64,000 nt of DNA from Pseudarthrobacter oxydans (GCF_013314975.1 NZ_JABTYH010000005.1:62001-126000); one strand, 5' to 3'. Positions 1 through 8,382 are shown, counted from the first letter of the stretch. The notes: generated by a model from the sequence alone, not told the origin. Made by a program: numbers and translations.

Positions 1-1319
1 TCAGCGTCGCCTTTGTCCTGCCCCTGTCAGTGATCCTGGTGACGGGCAAGCCGCTTCCGGACGGGATCTACCTGGTTGACCCCGGCTCCCCGCTCCAGCT
101 CGTGGTGGGTGCGGGCATCGTGATCGGCGCCCTGGCGGCCGTCAAAGCCAACAAACGGTTCCTGGCAGTCCTGATGGTTTCCGTCACCGGTTACGGCATC
201 GCCCTGATGTTCGCGCTCCAGGGCGCCCCGGACCTGGCACTGACGCAGATGCTGGTGGAAACGATCATTCTGGTGGCCTTCGTGCTGGCGATGCGCAGCC
301 TGCCGCCCGAGCTCCGCGACCGGACCGGCGGCAAATACCGTGTGGTTCGCGTCATCATCGGCCTGGGCTTCGGCGTCACCATGGTGTTCGCCGCGATTTA
401 CGCCATGGGAGCACGGATAGCAACGCCGGTGTCCCTTGAGTTCCCGCGGCTCGCGTACGAGGGCGGCGGCGGACTGAACATCGTCAACGTGACGCTCGTG
501 GACATCCGCGCCTGGGACACCTTCGGTGAAATCACCGTCCTGGCGCTGGCAGCCACCGGCGTGGCGAGCCTCATCTTCGTCCGCGGCCGCGGCGACCGGA
601 TCCTGAACTCCGCCACCGTAGCGGAGGGAACCGTAGGCCGCCACCGCGGCGTTGACCCCGGCAGCAGGGACGCGGCGGCGCTGGCCGTCAGCCGGAAATT
701 CGCGGCGTCTGCCCGGGATGCGTGGATCGTGGCCGGCCGGACACTGGCCCCTGAACGCCGGTCCATCATCTTCGAGGTGGTCACGCGGCTGATCTTCCAC
801 TCCATGATCATGTTCTCGCTGTACCTCCTGCTGGCCGGCCACAACCTTCCCGGCGGCGGCTTCGCCGGCGGCCTGACAGCCGGCCTGGCCCTGACCATCC
901 GGTACCTGGCCGGAGGACGGTTTGAGCTCCGCGAGGCCACCCCGGTCAGCGCCGGTGCGCTCCTGGGGATCGGGCTGGCCGTGGCTGCAGCCTCCGGCGC
1001 AGTGCCGCTGCTGCTCGGCGGCCAGGTGTTCCAGACAGCCATCATCGAGCTGTGGCTCCCGGTGTTCGGCGACATCAAGTTCGTCACCTCCACCATTTTC
1101 GATATCGGCGTGTACATCGTGGTGGTGGGCCTGGTGCTGGACGTCCTGCGGAGCCTGGGCGCCGAAATCGACGAACACTTCGAACAGCGTTCCGCTGTGG
1201 GCGGCCGAACCCCCGGCGAGGAGCAGGAGTTCGCGGGCGACGACTCCGCCACACCGTCCGCACCGGAGCAGGAGCCTGAAGGCGCCGCCTCCGAGACCAC
1301 CGCAAAGGGCCAAGCATGA
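1..1319 (+). CDS. mrpA: Na+/H+ antiporter subunit A fused to subunit B (MrpAB), 5' truncated by window edge
   Basis: This is the C-terminal part of the fused A/B subunit of a Mrp-type multi-subunit cation/proton antiporter in the cytoplasmic membrane. The reading frame is open from the first base, so the N-terminal proton-channel domain lies outside the window. The stretch around bases 220-290, with PDLALTQMLVET, is the conserved end of MrpA. From about base 750 a second module begins (FEVVTRLIFHSMIMFSLYLLL, then GHNLPGGGFAGGL), which is the MrpB domain. Such A-B fusions are usual in actinobacteria. The last 40 residues are a polar, acidic cytoplasmic tail. Its stop overlaps the mrpC start in an ATGA, so translation is coupled. 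Confidence 0.95.
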   Translation, partial: SVAFVLPLSVILVTGKPLPDGIYLVDPGSPLQLVVGAGIVIGALAAVKANKRFLAVLMVSVTGYGIALMFALQGAPDLALTQMLVETIILVAFVLAMRSLPPELRDRTGGKYRVVRVIIGLGFGVTMVFAAIYAMGARIATPVSLEFPRLAYEGGGGLNIVNVTLVDIRAWDTFGEITVLALAATGVASLIFVRGRGDRILNSATVAEGTVGRHRGVDPGSRDAAALAVSRKFAASARDAWIVAGRTLAPERRSIIFEVVTRLIFHSMIMFSLYLLLAGHNLPGGGFAGGLTAGLALTIRYLAGGRFELREATPVSAGALLGIGLAVAAASGAVPLLLGGQVFQTAIIELWLPVFGDIKFVTSTIFDIGVYIVVVGLVLDVLRSLGAEIDEHFEQRSAVGGRTPGEEQEFAGDDSATPSAPEQEPEGAASETTAKGQA

Positions 1320-1933
1320 GCATCAACCTGACCCTCCTGATCGTCATGGGGGCCCTGTACGCCTGCGGCATCTACCTAGTGCTGGAGCGCAGCCTCACGC
1401 GTGTCCTGCTGGGACTGATGCTCCTGGCCAATTCCACCAACCTCCTGATCCTGGCCACTGGCGGGTACGCAGGGCTCGCGCCCCTGTACTCAAAGGACAT
1501 TGCCGCCGGGGACTACAACGATCCCCTTCCGCAGGCCCTGATCCTGACCTCCATCGTCATTTCCTTTGCCGTCACCGCTTTTATGCTCGGCATCATCTAC
1601 CGCACGTGGGTGCTGGCGCGCCGTGACGAGATCCAGGATGACGTGGAGGACCTCCGCGTTGCCGAGACTCCAAGCTTCGACGCAGAGGACGACGCCGAGG
1701 TCCCCGCCGAGACCTCAGAGTTCCCGCTCACCATGCTGGGCACCGACGGCCACAGCGTTTCCAATCACAGTGTTTCCAACGGCAGTTTTTCCGACGGCGG
1801 CGCGTCCAATGACGGCGCTGCCGGGACAACGCTGCTGGCCGGCGGCCGGGAGATGGCGGCCGAGCAGGCAGCCTCCGAAGAAAAACCCGGCTCCACCAAT
1901 GTGGCCCCTGGCCCGGAAGGAGGCGGAAAGTGA
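1316..1933 (+). CDS. mrpC: Na+/H+ antiporter subunit C with long hydrophilic C-terminal tail
   Basis: Small membrane subunit of the Mrp antiporter, homologous to NuoK of complex I. Residues 1-105 form three transmembrane helices and contain the family pattern YLVLERSLTRVLLGL followed by NLLILATGG. MrpC proteins are usually about 110-130 residues; this one is 205 because of a disordered-looking tail rich in Glu, Ser, Asn and Gly. The tail holds a degenerate repeat (SVSNHSVSNGSFSDGGASN, residues about 143-161). The ATG overlaps the mrpA stop, and its own TGA overlaps the GTG start of mrpD. The family call is secure; the role of the tail is unknown. Confidence 0.93.
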   Translation: MSINLTLLIVMGALYACGIYLVLERSLTRVLLGLMLLANSTNLLILATGGYAGLAPLYSKDIAAGDYNDPLPQALILTSIVISFAVTAFMLGIIYRTWVLARRDEIQDDVEDLRVAETPSFDAEDDAEVPAETSEFPLTMLGTDGHSVSNHSVSNGSFSDGGASNDGAAGTTLLAGGREMAAEQAASEEKPGSTNVAPGPEGGGK

Positions 1934-3534
1934 ACCTCGCAAGCCTTGCCCCGCTCGCCGTCGTACTTCCCATCCTGGGCGCCGCCCTGACCTTCATGCT
2001 GATCCGCCATTCACGGGCCCAGCGCGCGGTGAGCATCGCCCTGCTGTCCCTCACGCTTCTGCTGGAATGTCTCCTGCTGGCCTCCGTCTGGGACGGCGGC
2101 ACGTTTGCCGTAACGCTGGGCGGCTGGCTGCCGCCGTGGGGCATCGTGCTGGTGGTGGACCAGTTCTCGTCGCTGATGCTGGTGGTCTCCTCGGCGGTGA
2201 GCCTTGCCGTGCTGGTGTACGCCACCGGGCAGGGCATGGCCGACGGCGACCAGGATGCGCCCGTCTCGATCTTCCACCCCACCTACCTGATCCTGGTGGC
2301 GGGCGTCTCCAATGCGTTCCTTTCCGGGGACCTCTTCAACCTTTACGTCGGGTTCGAGATCCTGTTGACGGCAAGCTACGTGCTGATGACGCTGGGCGGC
2401 ACCGGACCCCGCATCCGGGCAGGCGTCACCTATGTGGTGGTGTCCGTGGTGTCCTCGGTGCTGTTCCTCATCTCGATCGCCATGGTCTACGGCGCCACCG
2501 GAACCATCACCATGGCGGACCTGGCCATCAAGCTCGGTGAGCTGGACCAGGGCACCAGGACGCTGCTGCACGTGATGCTGCTGGTGGCGTTCGGCATCAA
2601 GGCCGCCGTTTTTCCGCTGTCCTTCTGGCTGCCGGACTCCTACCCCACGGCGCCGGCGCCGGTCACTGCCGTGTTCGCGGGCCTGCTCACCAAAGTGGGT
2701 GTCTACGCCATGGTGCGCACCGAGACGCTCCTGTTCCCCGGGGACTCACTGAACACCCCGCTGATGGTTGCCGCGTTACTGACCATGGTGGTGGGAATTT
2801 TGGGCGCCCTGGCGCAGAGCGACATCAAACGTCTGCTCTCGTTCACCCTGGTGAGCCACATCGGCTACATGGTTTTCGGCCTGGCCATGTCCTCCGTGGC
2901 GGGGCTTGGCGCGGCCGTCTTCTACGTGGTGCACCACATCACCATCCAGACTTCCCTCTTCCTTGTGACAGGTTTGATCGAACGCCGGGGCGGCAGTTCC
3001 TCCGTGGACCGGCTGGGCGGGCTCGCCAAGCTGTCGCCGCTGCTGGCGCTGCTCTTCTTCGTGCCCGCCATGAACCTGGCCGGAATCCCGCCATTCTCCG
3101 GATTCCTGGGGAAGGTGGGGCTCATGCAGGCCGGCGTTGAACTGGGAACACCGCTGGCATACGTGCTGGTGATCGGCGGGGTGCTGACCAGCCTGCTGAC
3201 CCTGCTTGCGGTGGCCAGGGTATGGAACCGCGCGTTCTGGCGCAGGCCTTCCGACGCCGAACACCCGGATCCCGTGCTGCTGGCAACGCCTGCCGCCCGC
3301 GTTACCGGGCCGGGAGCCAAGCCGAACACCGTCACCCTGCTGCCGCGCACCATGGTGGGTTCCACCATCGGGCTGGTGGTGCTGGGCATCGGGCTGACTG
3401 TCTTCGCGGGGCCGCTGTTCATGGTCTCGGACCAGGCCGCGCACGACATGCTGGACAGGTCCTCCTACATCCAGGCAGTCCTGGGCGAGGACACCGAGGT
3501 TCCCATGGTCCTTACCGCAGGGGGAGGAAAATGA
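1930..3534 (+). CDS. mrpD: Na+/H+ antiporter subunit D
   Basis: Large proton-translocating subunit of the Mrp antiporter, related to NuoM/NuoN (Proton_antipo_M family), with about 14 transmembrane helices over 534 residues. Two residues known to be essential in MrpD proteins are visible by motif: Glu143 in YVGFEILLTAS and Lys224 in FGIKAAVFPL. The following FWLPDSYPTAPAPVTAVFAG segment is the most conserved part of the family. The GTG start overlaps the mrpC stop and the TGA overlaps the mrpE ATG. A strong purine run (GGAGGAAA) just before the stop serves as ribosome binding site for mrpE. Confidence 0.96.
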   Translation: MNLASLAPLAVVLPILGAALTFMLIRHSRAQRAVSIALLSLTLLLECLLLASVWDGGTFAVTLGGWLPPWGIVLVVDQFSSLMLVVSSAVSLAVLVYATGQGMADGDQDAPVSIFHPTYLILVAGVSNAFLSGDLFNLYVGFEILLTASYVLMTLGGTGPRIRAGVTYVVVSVVSSVLFLISIAMVYGATGTITMADLAIKLGELDQGTRTLLHVMLLVAFGIKAAVFPLSFWLPDSYPTAPAPVTAVFAGLLTKVGVYAMVRTETLLFPGDSLNTPLMVAALLTMVVGILGALAQSDIKRLLSFTLVSHIGYMVFGLAMSSVAGLGAAVFYVVHHITIQTSLFLVTGLIERRGGSSSVDRLGGLAKLSPLLALLFFVPAMNLAGIPPFSGFLGKVGLMQAGVELGTPLAYVLVIGGVLTSLLTLLAVARVWNRAFWRRPSDAEHPDPVLLATPAARVTGPGAKPNTVTLLPRTMVGSTIGLVVLGIGLTVFAGPLFMVSDQAAHDMLDRSSYIQAVLGEDTEVPMVLTAGGGK

Positions 3535-4076
3535 GCCGCCGGCGCATCTCACTGCGCCAGGAGCTTCCGCTCCTGGTGTGGCTGGTCATTGTCTGGGGTG
3601 CCCTGTGGCAGGATTTCAGCCCGGGCAACCTCCTTTTCGGAGCCCTGTTGTCAGTAGCCGTGGCACGCCTGTTCTACCTTCCGCCGGTGGAGCTCAGCGG
3701 ACGCTTCAACATCCTGTACGCCGTTCCGTTCGCGCTCACGTTCCTGGCCAAGGTGGTGATGGCCAGCATGCAGCTCCTCTACCTTGCCGTGTCGCGGGGC
3801 CCCAGGGTGAAGAACGCCGTGGTGGCGGTGACCCTGCGCAGCCACCAGGACCTTCTGGTCACAGCCACAGGCCACGTGATTTCCCTGATTCCCGGTTCCC
3901 TGGTGGTCGAGGTGGACAGGTCAACCTCCACCCTCTACCTGCACGCGCTGAACATCAGCTCCCCGCAGGACGTCGAAAACCTGAAGAACGAGGTGCTGTC
4001 CATCGAAGCGGGGCTGATCAGGATCATGGGTACCAGGGAAGAGCTCGAGATTTTGCGAACGGAGGCGACCGCATGA
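3531..4076 (+). CDS. mrpE: Na+/H+ antiporter subunit E
   Basis: Membrane subunit E of the Mrp antiporter, 181 residues, needed for assembly or stability of the complex. Residues about 15-85 contain the transmembrane part (LPLLVWLVIVWGALW and later FALTFLAKVVMASM). The soluble C-terminal half has the signature SLIPGSLVVEVD followed by LYLHAL. An in-frame start further upstream exists, but the ATG at 3531 overlaps the mrpD stop and follows GGAGG, so it is preferred. The stop overlaps the mrpF ATG. Confidence 0.94.
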   Translation: MSRRRISLRQELPLLVWLVIVWGALWQDFSPGNLLFGALLSVAVARLFYLPPVELSGRFNILYAVPFALTFLAKVVMASMQLLYLAVSRGPRVKNAVVAVTLRSHQDLLVTATGHVISLIPGSLVVEVDRSTSTLYLHALNISSPQDVENLKNEVLSIEAGLIRIMGTREELEILRTEATA

Positions 4077-4351
4077 TGCAGATCGTCCTGGCAGTGACCG
4101 CCGTGATCTTCTCGCTCGCGGCAGTCGGCGCAATCATCAGGATCTCCCGCGGCCCGTCGCTGCTGGACCGGGTGCTGGCCACGGATGTCCTGTTGGCTAT
4201 CCTGGGCGGTGCCCTGTGCGTGGACATGGCCGTCAACCGGCACCTGAACAACCTGATGCTGGTGGTGGCCATCTCGATCATCGGCTTCATCGGGTCCGTG
4301 ACGGTGGCAAGGTTTGTGGCAGACCGTAGGGAGCAGCCCAATGAGTCCTGA
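4073..4351 (+). CDS. mrpF: Na+/H+ antiporter subunit F
   Basis: Small three-helix membrane subunit of the Mrp complex (92 residues). The hallmark is ISRGPSLLDRVLATDV near residue 25, followed by two hydrophobic helices ending in GFIGSVTVARF. The start is one of two adjacent ATG codons that overlap the mrpE stop. The reading frame also runs open upstream, but that part is antisense-free shadow inside mrpE and lacks family similarity. The end overlaps the start of mrpG by 11 bases, consistent with tight translational coupling. Confidence 0.93.
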   Translation: MMQIVLAVTAVIFSLAAVGAIIRISRGPSLLDRVLATDVLLAILGGALCVDMAVNRHLNNLMLVVAISIIGFIGSVTVARFVADRREQPNES

Positions 4352-4742
4352 TTCCACTGGCCTGGATGCCTGGGTGGACGTGCTGTCCGCGGTGTTCATG
4401 ATTGTTGGGGCCACCATGTCCCTGGGGGCGGCCATCGGCCTGCTGCGCTTCCCCGACCTCCTGAGCCGCATGCATGCCGCCACCAAACCCCAGGTTTTGG
4501 GGCTGTTCCTGCTCCTGGCATCCATCGGCCTGCAGATGCGGACCTGGTGGGTGTGGCCCGTGCTGCTGGTGGCCTGGATCTTCCAGCTGCTCACCGTGCC
4601 GGTCTCTGCGCACATGGTGGGGCGCGCCGGTTACCGCACCAAGCACCTGCACCGCGAACTCCTCACCTCGGATGAGCTTGAGGCCGTGGTGCAAAAAGCC
4701 GCCGCCAAAGCCGCCCGTGAGGACGGTTCCGGCGACGGCTGA
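4341..4742 (+). CDS. mrpG: Na+/H+ antiporter subunit G
   Basis: Last subunit of the Mrp antiporter (133 residues, three predicted helices). The conserved segment GLLRFPDLLSRMHAATKPQVLG around residues 34-55 defines the family. The C-terminal 30 residues are charged and Ala/Lys-rich and probably cytoplasmic. The ATG at 4341 lies inside the end of mrpF and is preferred over a rare upstream GTG. The operon therefore runs A/B-C-D-E-F-G with every junction overlapping, and no clear terminator follows before the convergent gene at 4815. Confidence 0.93.
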   Translation: MSPDSTGLDAWVDVLSAVFMIVGATMSLGAAIGLLRFPDLLSRMHAATKPQVLGLFLLLASIGLQMRTWWVWPVLLVAWIFQLLTVPVSAHMVGRAGYRTKHLHRELLTSDELEAVVQKAAAKAAREDGSGDG

Positions 4743-4814
4743 GCGCTGGTTTGGAGTGCCCCGGGAGCTGAGTAAAACTTCCCTGTTGGCCGGGGCTGCG
4801 GGTGCTGGACTCCG

Positions 4815-5078
4815 CTAGACGATGTCCTGGCTCTTGGCGAACCGGGTGATGGCCCGCTGGGTGCCTCGGTTGGCCAGGACCTGGATGATGGTGCTGACAG
4901 AGGCCGAGATCAGCGCGAACGTCAGCGCGGACTGCAGGCTCGTGGGGACGTCCTCGTCCTTGCCGGTGGGCGGCTTGCGCCCGGTGGACTTTTCCCAGAT
5001 GGTGTTGACCAGCTTGGTGCCGACGAAGCCGGCGCCGAGGCTCACGCCGGTGCCGAGCAGCTTGATGAAAAGGTTCAT
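4815..5078 (-). CDS. DUF4235 small membrane protein
   Basis: An 87-residue protein with two hydrophobic segments (about residues 5-27 and 47-65) separated by a charged loop containing WEKSTGRKPP. This layout and sequence match the actinobacterial DUF4235 family, which has no known function. The ATG follows AAGGAG with good spacing. It runs convergently to the mrp operon and stands alone, with about 90 bases to the next minus-strand gene. Confidence 0.85.
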   Translation of the reverse strand: MNLFIKLLGTGVSLGAGFVGTKLVNTIWEKSTGRKPPTGKDEDVPTSLQSALTFALISASVSTIIQVLANRGTQRAITRFAKSQDIV

Positions 5079-5167
5079 TCCTGAGTACTCCTTGCGGGCG
5101 GAAAACGGGCTGTCCCTAGCCTATCTGGCGTTTGCCGGGTCCCTGCCCAGCGTGACGCGTCGCTTGT

Positions 5168-5383
5168 TCAGGCTGACGGGGATTCGGTGCGGAACTTGAT
5201 CATCTTGTGGGTGCCGTCGCAGTAGGGCTTGATGGCTGAGGCGCCGCACCGGCACAGCGCCACCGTTTTGCGGTCACGGGGAACCGGATCGCCGGACGGT
5301 GTGACCAGCTCGAAATCGCCGCGCACAATAAGGGGCCCGTCGGGGCAGACCACAATGGAGCTCTCGGTGGGTTCCTGGTTCAT
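5168..5383 (-). CDS. CDGSH-type iron-sulfur protein
   Basis: A 71-residue protein of the CDGSH family, which binds a redox-active 2Fe-2S cluster through three cysteines and one histidine. All four ligands are present: Cys44, Cys46, Cys55 and His59 in CRCGASAIKPYCDGTH. There is no membrane anchor, so it is a stand-alone cytosolic form as in other bacteria. The gene lies about 100 bases downstream of the diiron-type protein at 5487-6542 on the same strand. This pairing suggests that the CDGSH protein supplies electrons or iron-sulfur chemistry to that enzyme, which is inference. The start codon is preceded by a CAGGAG motif. Confidence 0.9.
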   Translation of the reverse strand: MNQEPTESSIVVCPDGPLIVRGDFELVTPSGDPVPRDRKTVALCRCGASAIKPYCDGTHKMIKFRTESPSA

Positions 5384-5486
5384 CTCTGCTCCTGCTCTGG
5401 GGTGCTGGGAAATCTGGTGGAGGTCTCGGTTGATGCCTGCGTGGAGCCGGGCTTGATCTGGTCAGTGGGGTTTCCTGCCCTGGTGC

Positions 5487-6542
5487 TCAGGCCGCAGCAG
5501 GCAGTGCCTGCCTTAGCGAGGTTCCGCCGTTTTCCCAGGACTGCAGGATGTGCGCGGACAGCCTGCCGTCCACGGCCATGACGGCCGTGGCTCCGAACAG
5601 GACGTCCGCCAGCAGGTGGGGCTCGGCTTCAACCAGCCCGCCCGCAAGGTCCCGGCCGGCAATCTGTTCATGGACGGCGTCGGCCTCCACATGCTCGTCG
5701 AAGTAGTGGGTGACGTCTGTAGTGAATCCGTGGCGCCGGAAGCCCCTGCCGTACAGGCGGTTGGGCTGGGAGGACGTCATCTCATAGATGGCCAGATGTC
5801 CCGTGATGGCCCCCCGGAGCCGGCGGTTCAGGCCGAAAAGGGACATCAGGTTCACGGCAGCGAGGGAGACCGCAGGGACGGCGTCCACGTATGCCCCGTA
5901 CCCGTCCTCCATTCCCAGGCCCCGCATGGTGCGGGCGAAAAGGGCGCTGTGCATCCGCTCGGGCCGTCCGCCGCCGTACTCGTCCGCCTGGATTTCCACC
6001 AGTGCCGCTTTGGGCCGGCCGGAGAGCCGGGGGATGGCGAAGGTGTGCGGATCGGCTTCCTTCAGCTGGTAGATGGACTTGTGGATCAGGAATTCCTTGA
6101 GCTGGCCCAGGCTGGCTTTCCGGGCCACATAGCGGGAGAGGCTGGGGCCGGTGTCGCGTGCGGCCAGGCCGAACAGGACGTCCGCCACAGCGTCGCTGGT
6201 GGCACCGGGTCCGGCGGGAAGTTCCAGGTCACCGGCAGCCTCCGCGGCTGCGTCCCGGAGCGCGGCTTCGAACGGCTTTTCCAGCATCTGGCGCACCCGG
6301 ATCAGTTCCGGCGCCCACTCCCACTCGTCACTCACACCCTCAAGGCCCGAGTAGTGGAGCTCGTAGAGGCAGAAGAGCGCCAGCTGGAGGTCGTCGTCGC
6401 CAATGATGTCCCGGGTTGCCGGGAGATGGCCGGCCACCGAGCGGTGCAACGCGTCAAGGGCGCCCTCATCTGTGCCCGGTGCCGCTGTGAGGGCGCTGAA
6501 CAGTGCGGTGCTGACTGGACCCCTTGCTGCTGGGATTTTCAT
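5487..6542 (-). CDS. Iron-containing redox enzyme family protein (haem-oxygenase-like fold)
   Basis: A 351-residue all-helical protein of the haem-oxygenase-like diiron oxidase/oxygenase superfamily (iron-containing redox enzyme family). Candidate metal-binding stretches are ELHYSGLEG near residue 62, EIQADEYGGG near 190 and YFDEHVEADAVHE near 285; together they give the Glu/His/Asp set expected of the fold. Members oxidise varied substrates such as fatty acids or amino acids, so the substrate cannot be named. The ATG is preceded by AAGGAG. The CDGSH iron-sulfur protein lies directly downstream and may be its partner. Confidence 0.82.
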   Translation of the reverse strand: MKIPAARGPVSTALFSALTAAPGTDEGALDALHRSVAGHLPATRDIIGDDDLQLALFCLYELHYSGLEGVSDEWEWAPELIRVRQMLEKPFEAALRDAAAEAAGDLELPAGPGATSDAVADVLFGLAARDTGPSLSRYVARKASLGQLKEFLIHKSIYQLKEADPHTFAIPRLSGRPKAALVEIQADEYGGGRPERMHSALFARTMRGLGMEDGYGAYVDAVPAVSLAAVNLMSLFGLNRRLRGAITGHLAIYEMTSSQPNRLYGRGFRRHGFTTDVTHYFDEHVEADAVHEQIAGRDLAGGLVEAEPHLLADVLFGATAVMAVDGRLSAHILQSWENGGTSLRQALPAAA

Positions 6543-6609
6543 GGTGCTCCTTCAGGTCTGGCGTGGGCCGGTTCCGTGCTCCCTGCACTGGGGCCCGGCC
6601 GGGGATGTG

Positions 6610-7113
6610 TCAGCGGCCGCGGGTGCCGGGCGCTGGGGATGTGGCGGTGCTGCCGCTGCCGGCGCCGCCTGCGGCGGGGGCGGGTCCACGGGCGAGCATG
6701 ATGGCCAGGGCAATCATGGCCAGGCCAAGGACCAGATGGAGCCAGTTGTCCGCATCGTTTGCGGGGATGAAATTGGCAGGGGTGGGGTCACCGACCAGGA
6801 GGCCGTACAGCCAGAGGACCAGGTAGATGACGCCGCCGTGGATGAGGAAGTTCCGTGCCTGCGGGTGGGTGCGCGACATCAGGACGCCGGCGACGCCGAA
6901 GAGCAGGTGCACGGCGTTATGGAGGACGGATACCTGGAAGATCCCGAGCAGCAATGCTCCTGAGGCGTGTCCGGCCAGGCGGAGCGCGTCATGGTTGGAA
7001 GTGATGCCGGGAACGAATCCAAGGATGCCGGCCAGGCAGAACACGGCGCCCGTTGCGAGGGCAGCCTTCTGCAGGCCTGTGCGGGCGCCTGCCCGGCGGA
7101 TGCTGGCTGCCAT
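6610..7113 (-). CDS. DUF4383 membrane protein
   Basis: A 167-residue membrane protein with four predicted helices. The segments HNAVHLLFGVAGVLMSR and NWLHLVLGLAMI are typical of DUF4383, an actinobacterial family of unknown function. The last 30 residues are a Gly/Ala/Pro-rich tail. An unusually AT-rich palindrome sits 32-49 bases upstream of the start (7145-7162), suggesting specific control. The gene precedes the diiron-type protein on the same strand with a 67-base gap. Confidence 0.85.
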   Translation of the reverse strand: MAASIRRAGARTGLQKAALATGAVFCLAGILGFVPGITSNHDALRLAGHASGALLLGIFQVSVLHNAVHLLFGVAGVLMSRTHPQARNFLIHGGVIYLVLWLYGLLVGDPTPANFIPANDADNWLHLVLGLAMIALAIMLARGPAPAAGGAGSGSTATSPAPGTRGR

Positions 7114-7144
7114 GTGCTGTACTCCTCAAACGCTGGAGACAACA

Positions 7145-7162
7145 TAGTAAGCATGATTACTA
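7145..7162. promoter_or_regulatory. AT-rich palindrome upstream of the DUF4383 gene
   Basis: The sequence TAGTAA-gcatga-TTACTA is a perfect 6-bp inverted repeat in a locally AT-rich patch of an otherwise very GC-rich region. It lies in the promoter interval of the minus-strand DUF4383 gene. This suits an operator or a stress promoter; the binding protein is unknown. Confidence 0.4.
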
Positions 7163-7226
7163 AATAATTGCTAAGCAGCCTTTGTATTGTGCCGGCGTTG
7201 TGCGCCCGCACTCCGCGCGCAGGCTG

Positions 7227-7436
7227 CTAGCCTCCCGGGCCGGCCCATAAGTAGGGGTTGGTGTGCGGACCTCCGCGGCGGCCGTGGTCGTAGCCTTGCT
7301 GCCAGGACTTCCCGACGGCGGACACCAGTTCCGCCAGCAGGGAATAGTAGGGGTGGTCCGGGCCGATGAAAATCATCTCGTCCCAGGCTTTGTCCAGCGC
7401 CGCCCGGACCTGGTTCTCGGTTGCTGGACCGGTCAC
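7227..7436 (-). CDS. Hypothetical small protein
   Basis: A 69-residue polar protein with an amphipathic N-terminal half and a Gly/Pro-rich end (GPHTNPYLWAGPGG). I do not recognise a family. It is supported by an AGGAGG ribosome binding site about 6 bases before the GTG start and by GC-rich third codon positions. No signal peptide or membrane segment is present. It lies between the DUF4383 gene and the UPF0303 gene on the same strand. Confidence 0.55.
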   Translation of the reverse strand: MTGPATENQVRAALDKAWDEMIFIGPDHPYYSLLAELVSAVGKSWQQGYDHGRRGGPHTNPYLWAGPGG

Positions 7437-7563
7437 GGCGCCCTCCTGGATTGATCACCCGCCACTGCGCTCGAATGTACTCCCGGCCTCACTGGGGTGT
7501 CCATGCCAGGAAGACCTGCCATGCCGGCCGGCCGGGGGCGCCACTCCGCTGGCTTGCAGGGCG

Positions 7564-8106
7564 TTACTCCGCGCCGGCCGAACGGAGGATGTCGCGGAGG
7601 GCCTCGACCACCAGGTCATGGTCCTGCAGTTGCGGCAATCCGGACACGGTGACGGTTGCTACGGCGCCCACCCCAGTGACGTACAAGGGGAAGGAGCCGC
7701 CGTGCGCAGCGTAGAGGGCCTGGTCGAACCAGGCATTGTCTTCGATACGTCCGCCGCTGAGCCGGGCGCGCAGCCCCACCAGCAGGGAAGGAACCTCGTA
7801 CCGGGCTGCGGTCCGTTTCTTGGCCCGGATCCAGTGCCCGTTGTCCGGTGTTGCCCCCGGCAGGGCCACGTGGAAGAGGACCTGCTCGCCCTTGGTGATG
7901 TCGATGGCGATGGGAAGCCCGCGCTCCTTGCCCAGCTCCACGAGGAGCAGCCCCAGGTTCAGGGAGTCGTCCAGGGAGAAGCCGGGAAACTGGAGTCCCC
8001 GGATCTCCGCCTCAATCCGCGCGATCAAGGCCTCCAGGGATCCCTCCGGCTGGGCATCGCGGGAATCCGGATCATACCCGGTCACATCTGGTGGATTCGC
8101 TGTCAT
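7564..8106 (-). CDS. UPF0303 / haem-degrading domain protein
   Basis: A 180-residue cytosolic protein of the UPF0303 family, related to the HbpS/GlcG haem-binding fold. Characteristic parts are DITKGEQVLFHVALPG near residues 70-85, the KKRTAARYEVPSLLVG helix, and HGGSFPLYVTGVGAVATVTVSGL near the end. The reading frame stays open far upstream, but homology starts at the ATG at 8106, so that start is used. Related proteins degrade or bind haem; a direct role here is inferred from family only. Confidence 0.8.
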   Translation of the reverse strand: MTANPPDVTGYDPDSRDAQPEGSLEALIARIEAEIRGLQFPGFSLDDSLNLGLLLVELGKERGLPIAIDITKGEQVLFHVALPGATPDNGHWIRAKKRTAARYEVPSLLVGLRARLSGGRIEDNAWFDQALYAAHGGSFPLYVTGVGAVATVTVSGLPQLQDHDLVVEALRDILRSAGAE

Positions 8107-8184
8107 GGCCCACAATCTACCCCTCCCTGCGGTAAACTGGACCACGCCCAACAGGGCGGATATTTCACCAATAGAATCATTCAA

Positions 8185-8302
8185 CGACAGGGGAGCGCCG
8201 CCGTCGGCATCACTGGCCAGGCCAGGGACCGCAGGTGGGCGCTGAGAGTGCGGACAGCCGCAGACCCTCGAACCTGATCCGGTTAGTACCGGCGCAAGGG
8301 AG
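8185..8302 (+). promoter_or_regulatory. TPP riboswitch (thi-box)
   Basis: The 5' helix GGGGAGC at 8190-8196, the universally conserved CUGAGA at 8242-8247 and the distal ACCUGAUCCGGUUAGUACCGG segment (8272-8292) are the hallmark parts of the thiamine pyrophosphate aptamer. It lies directly upstream of ykoE, a hydroxymethylpyrimidine/thiamine transporter gene. Transporter expression should therefore fall when TPP is plentiful. Confidence 0.93.
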
Positions 8303-8358
8303 TCGAGTTCTCGAAGTGCGCGCAGCGGCAGCAGTGCCGGCAACCGCGTCCACTTTCC

Positions 8359-8377
8359 CCTCCTGTTCCTCAGGAGG
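8359..8377 (+). promoter_or_regulatory. Hairpin sequestering the ykoE ribosome binding site
   Basis: CCTCCTG-ttcct-CAGGAGG is a perfect 7-bp stem whose 3' arm is the Shine-Dalgarno sequence of ykoE, six bases before the ATG. Located between the TPP aptamer and the gene, it is a plausible translational expression platform. No poly-T terminator is seen, which favours control of translation. Confidence 0.65.
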
Positions 8378-8382
8378 ACCAC

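Noticed and set aside
5550..6701. 383-codon plus-strand frame over the diiron-type gene
   Set aside because: No ribosome binding site at its start and no domain; the minus-strand protein has family motifs and a good ribosome binding site.
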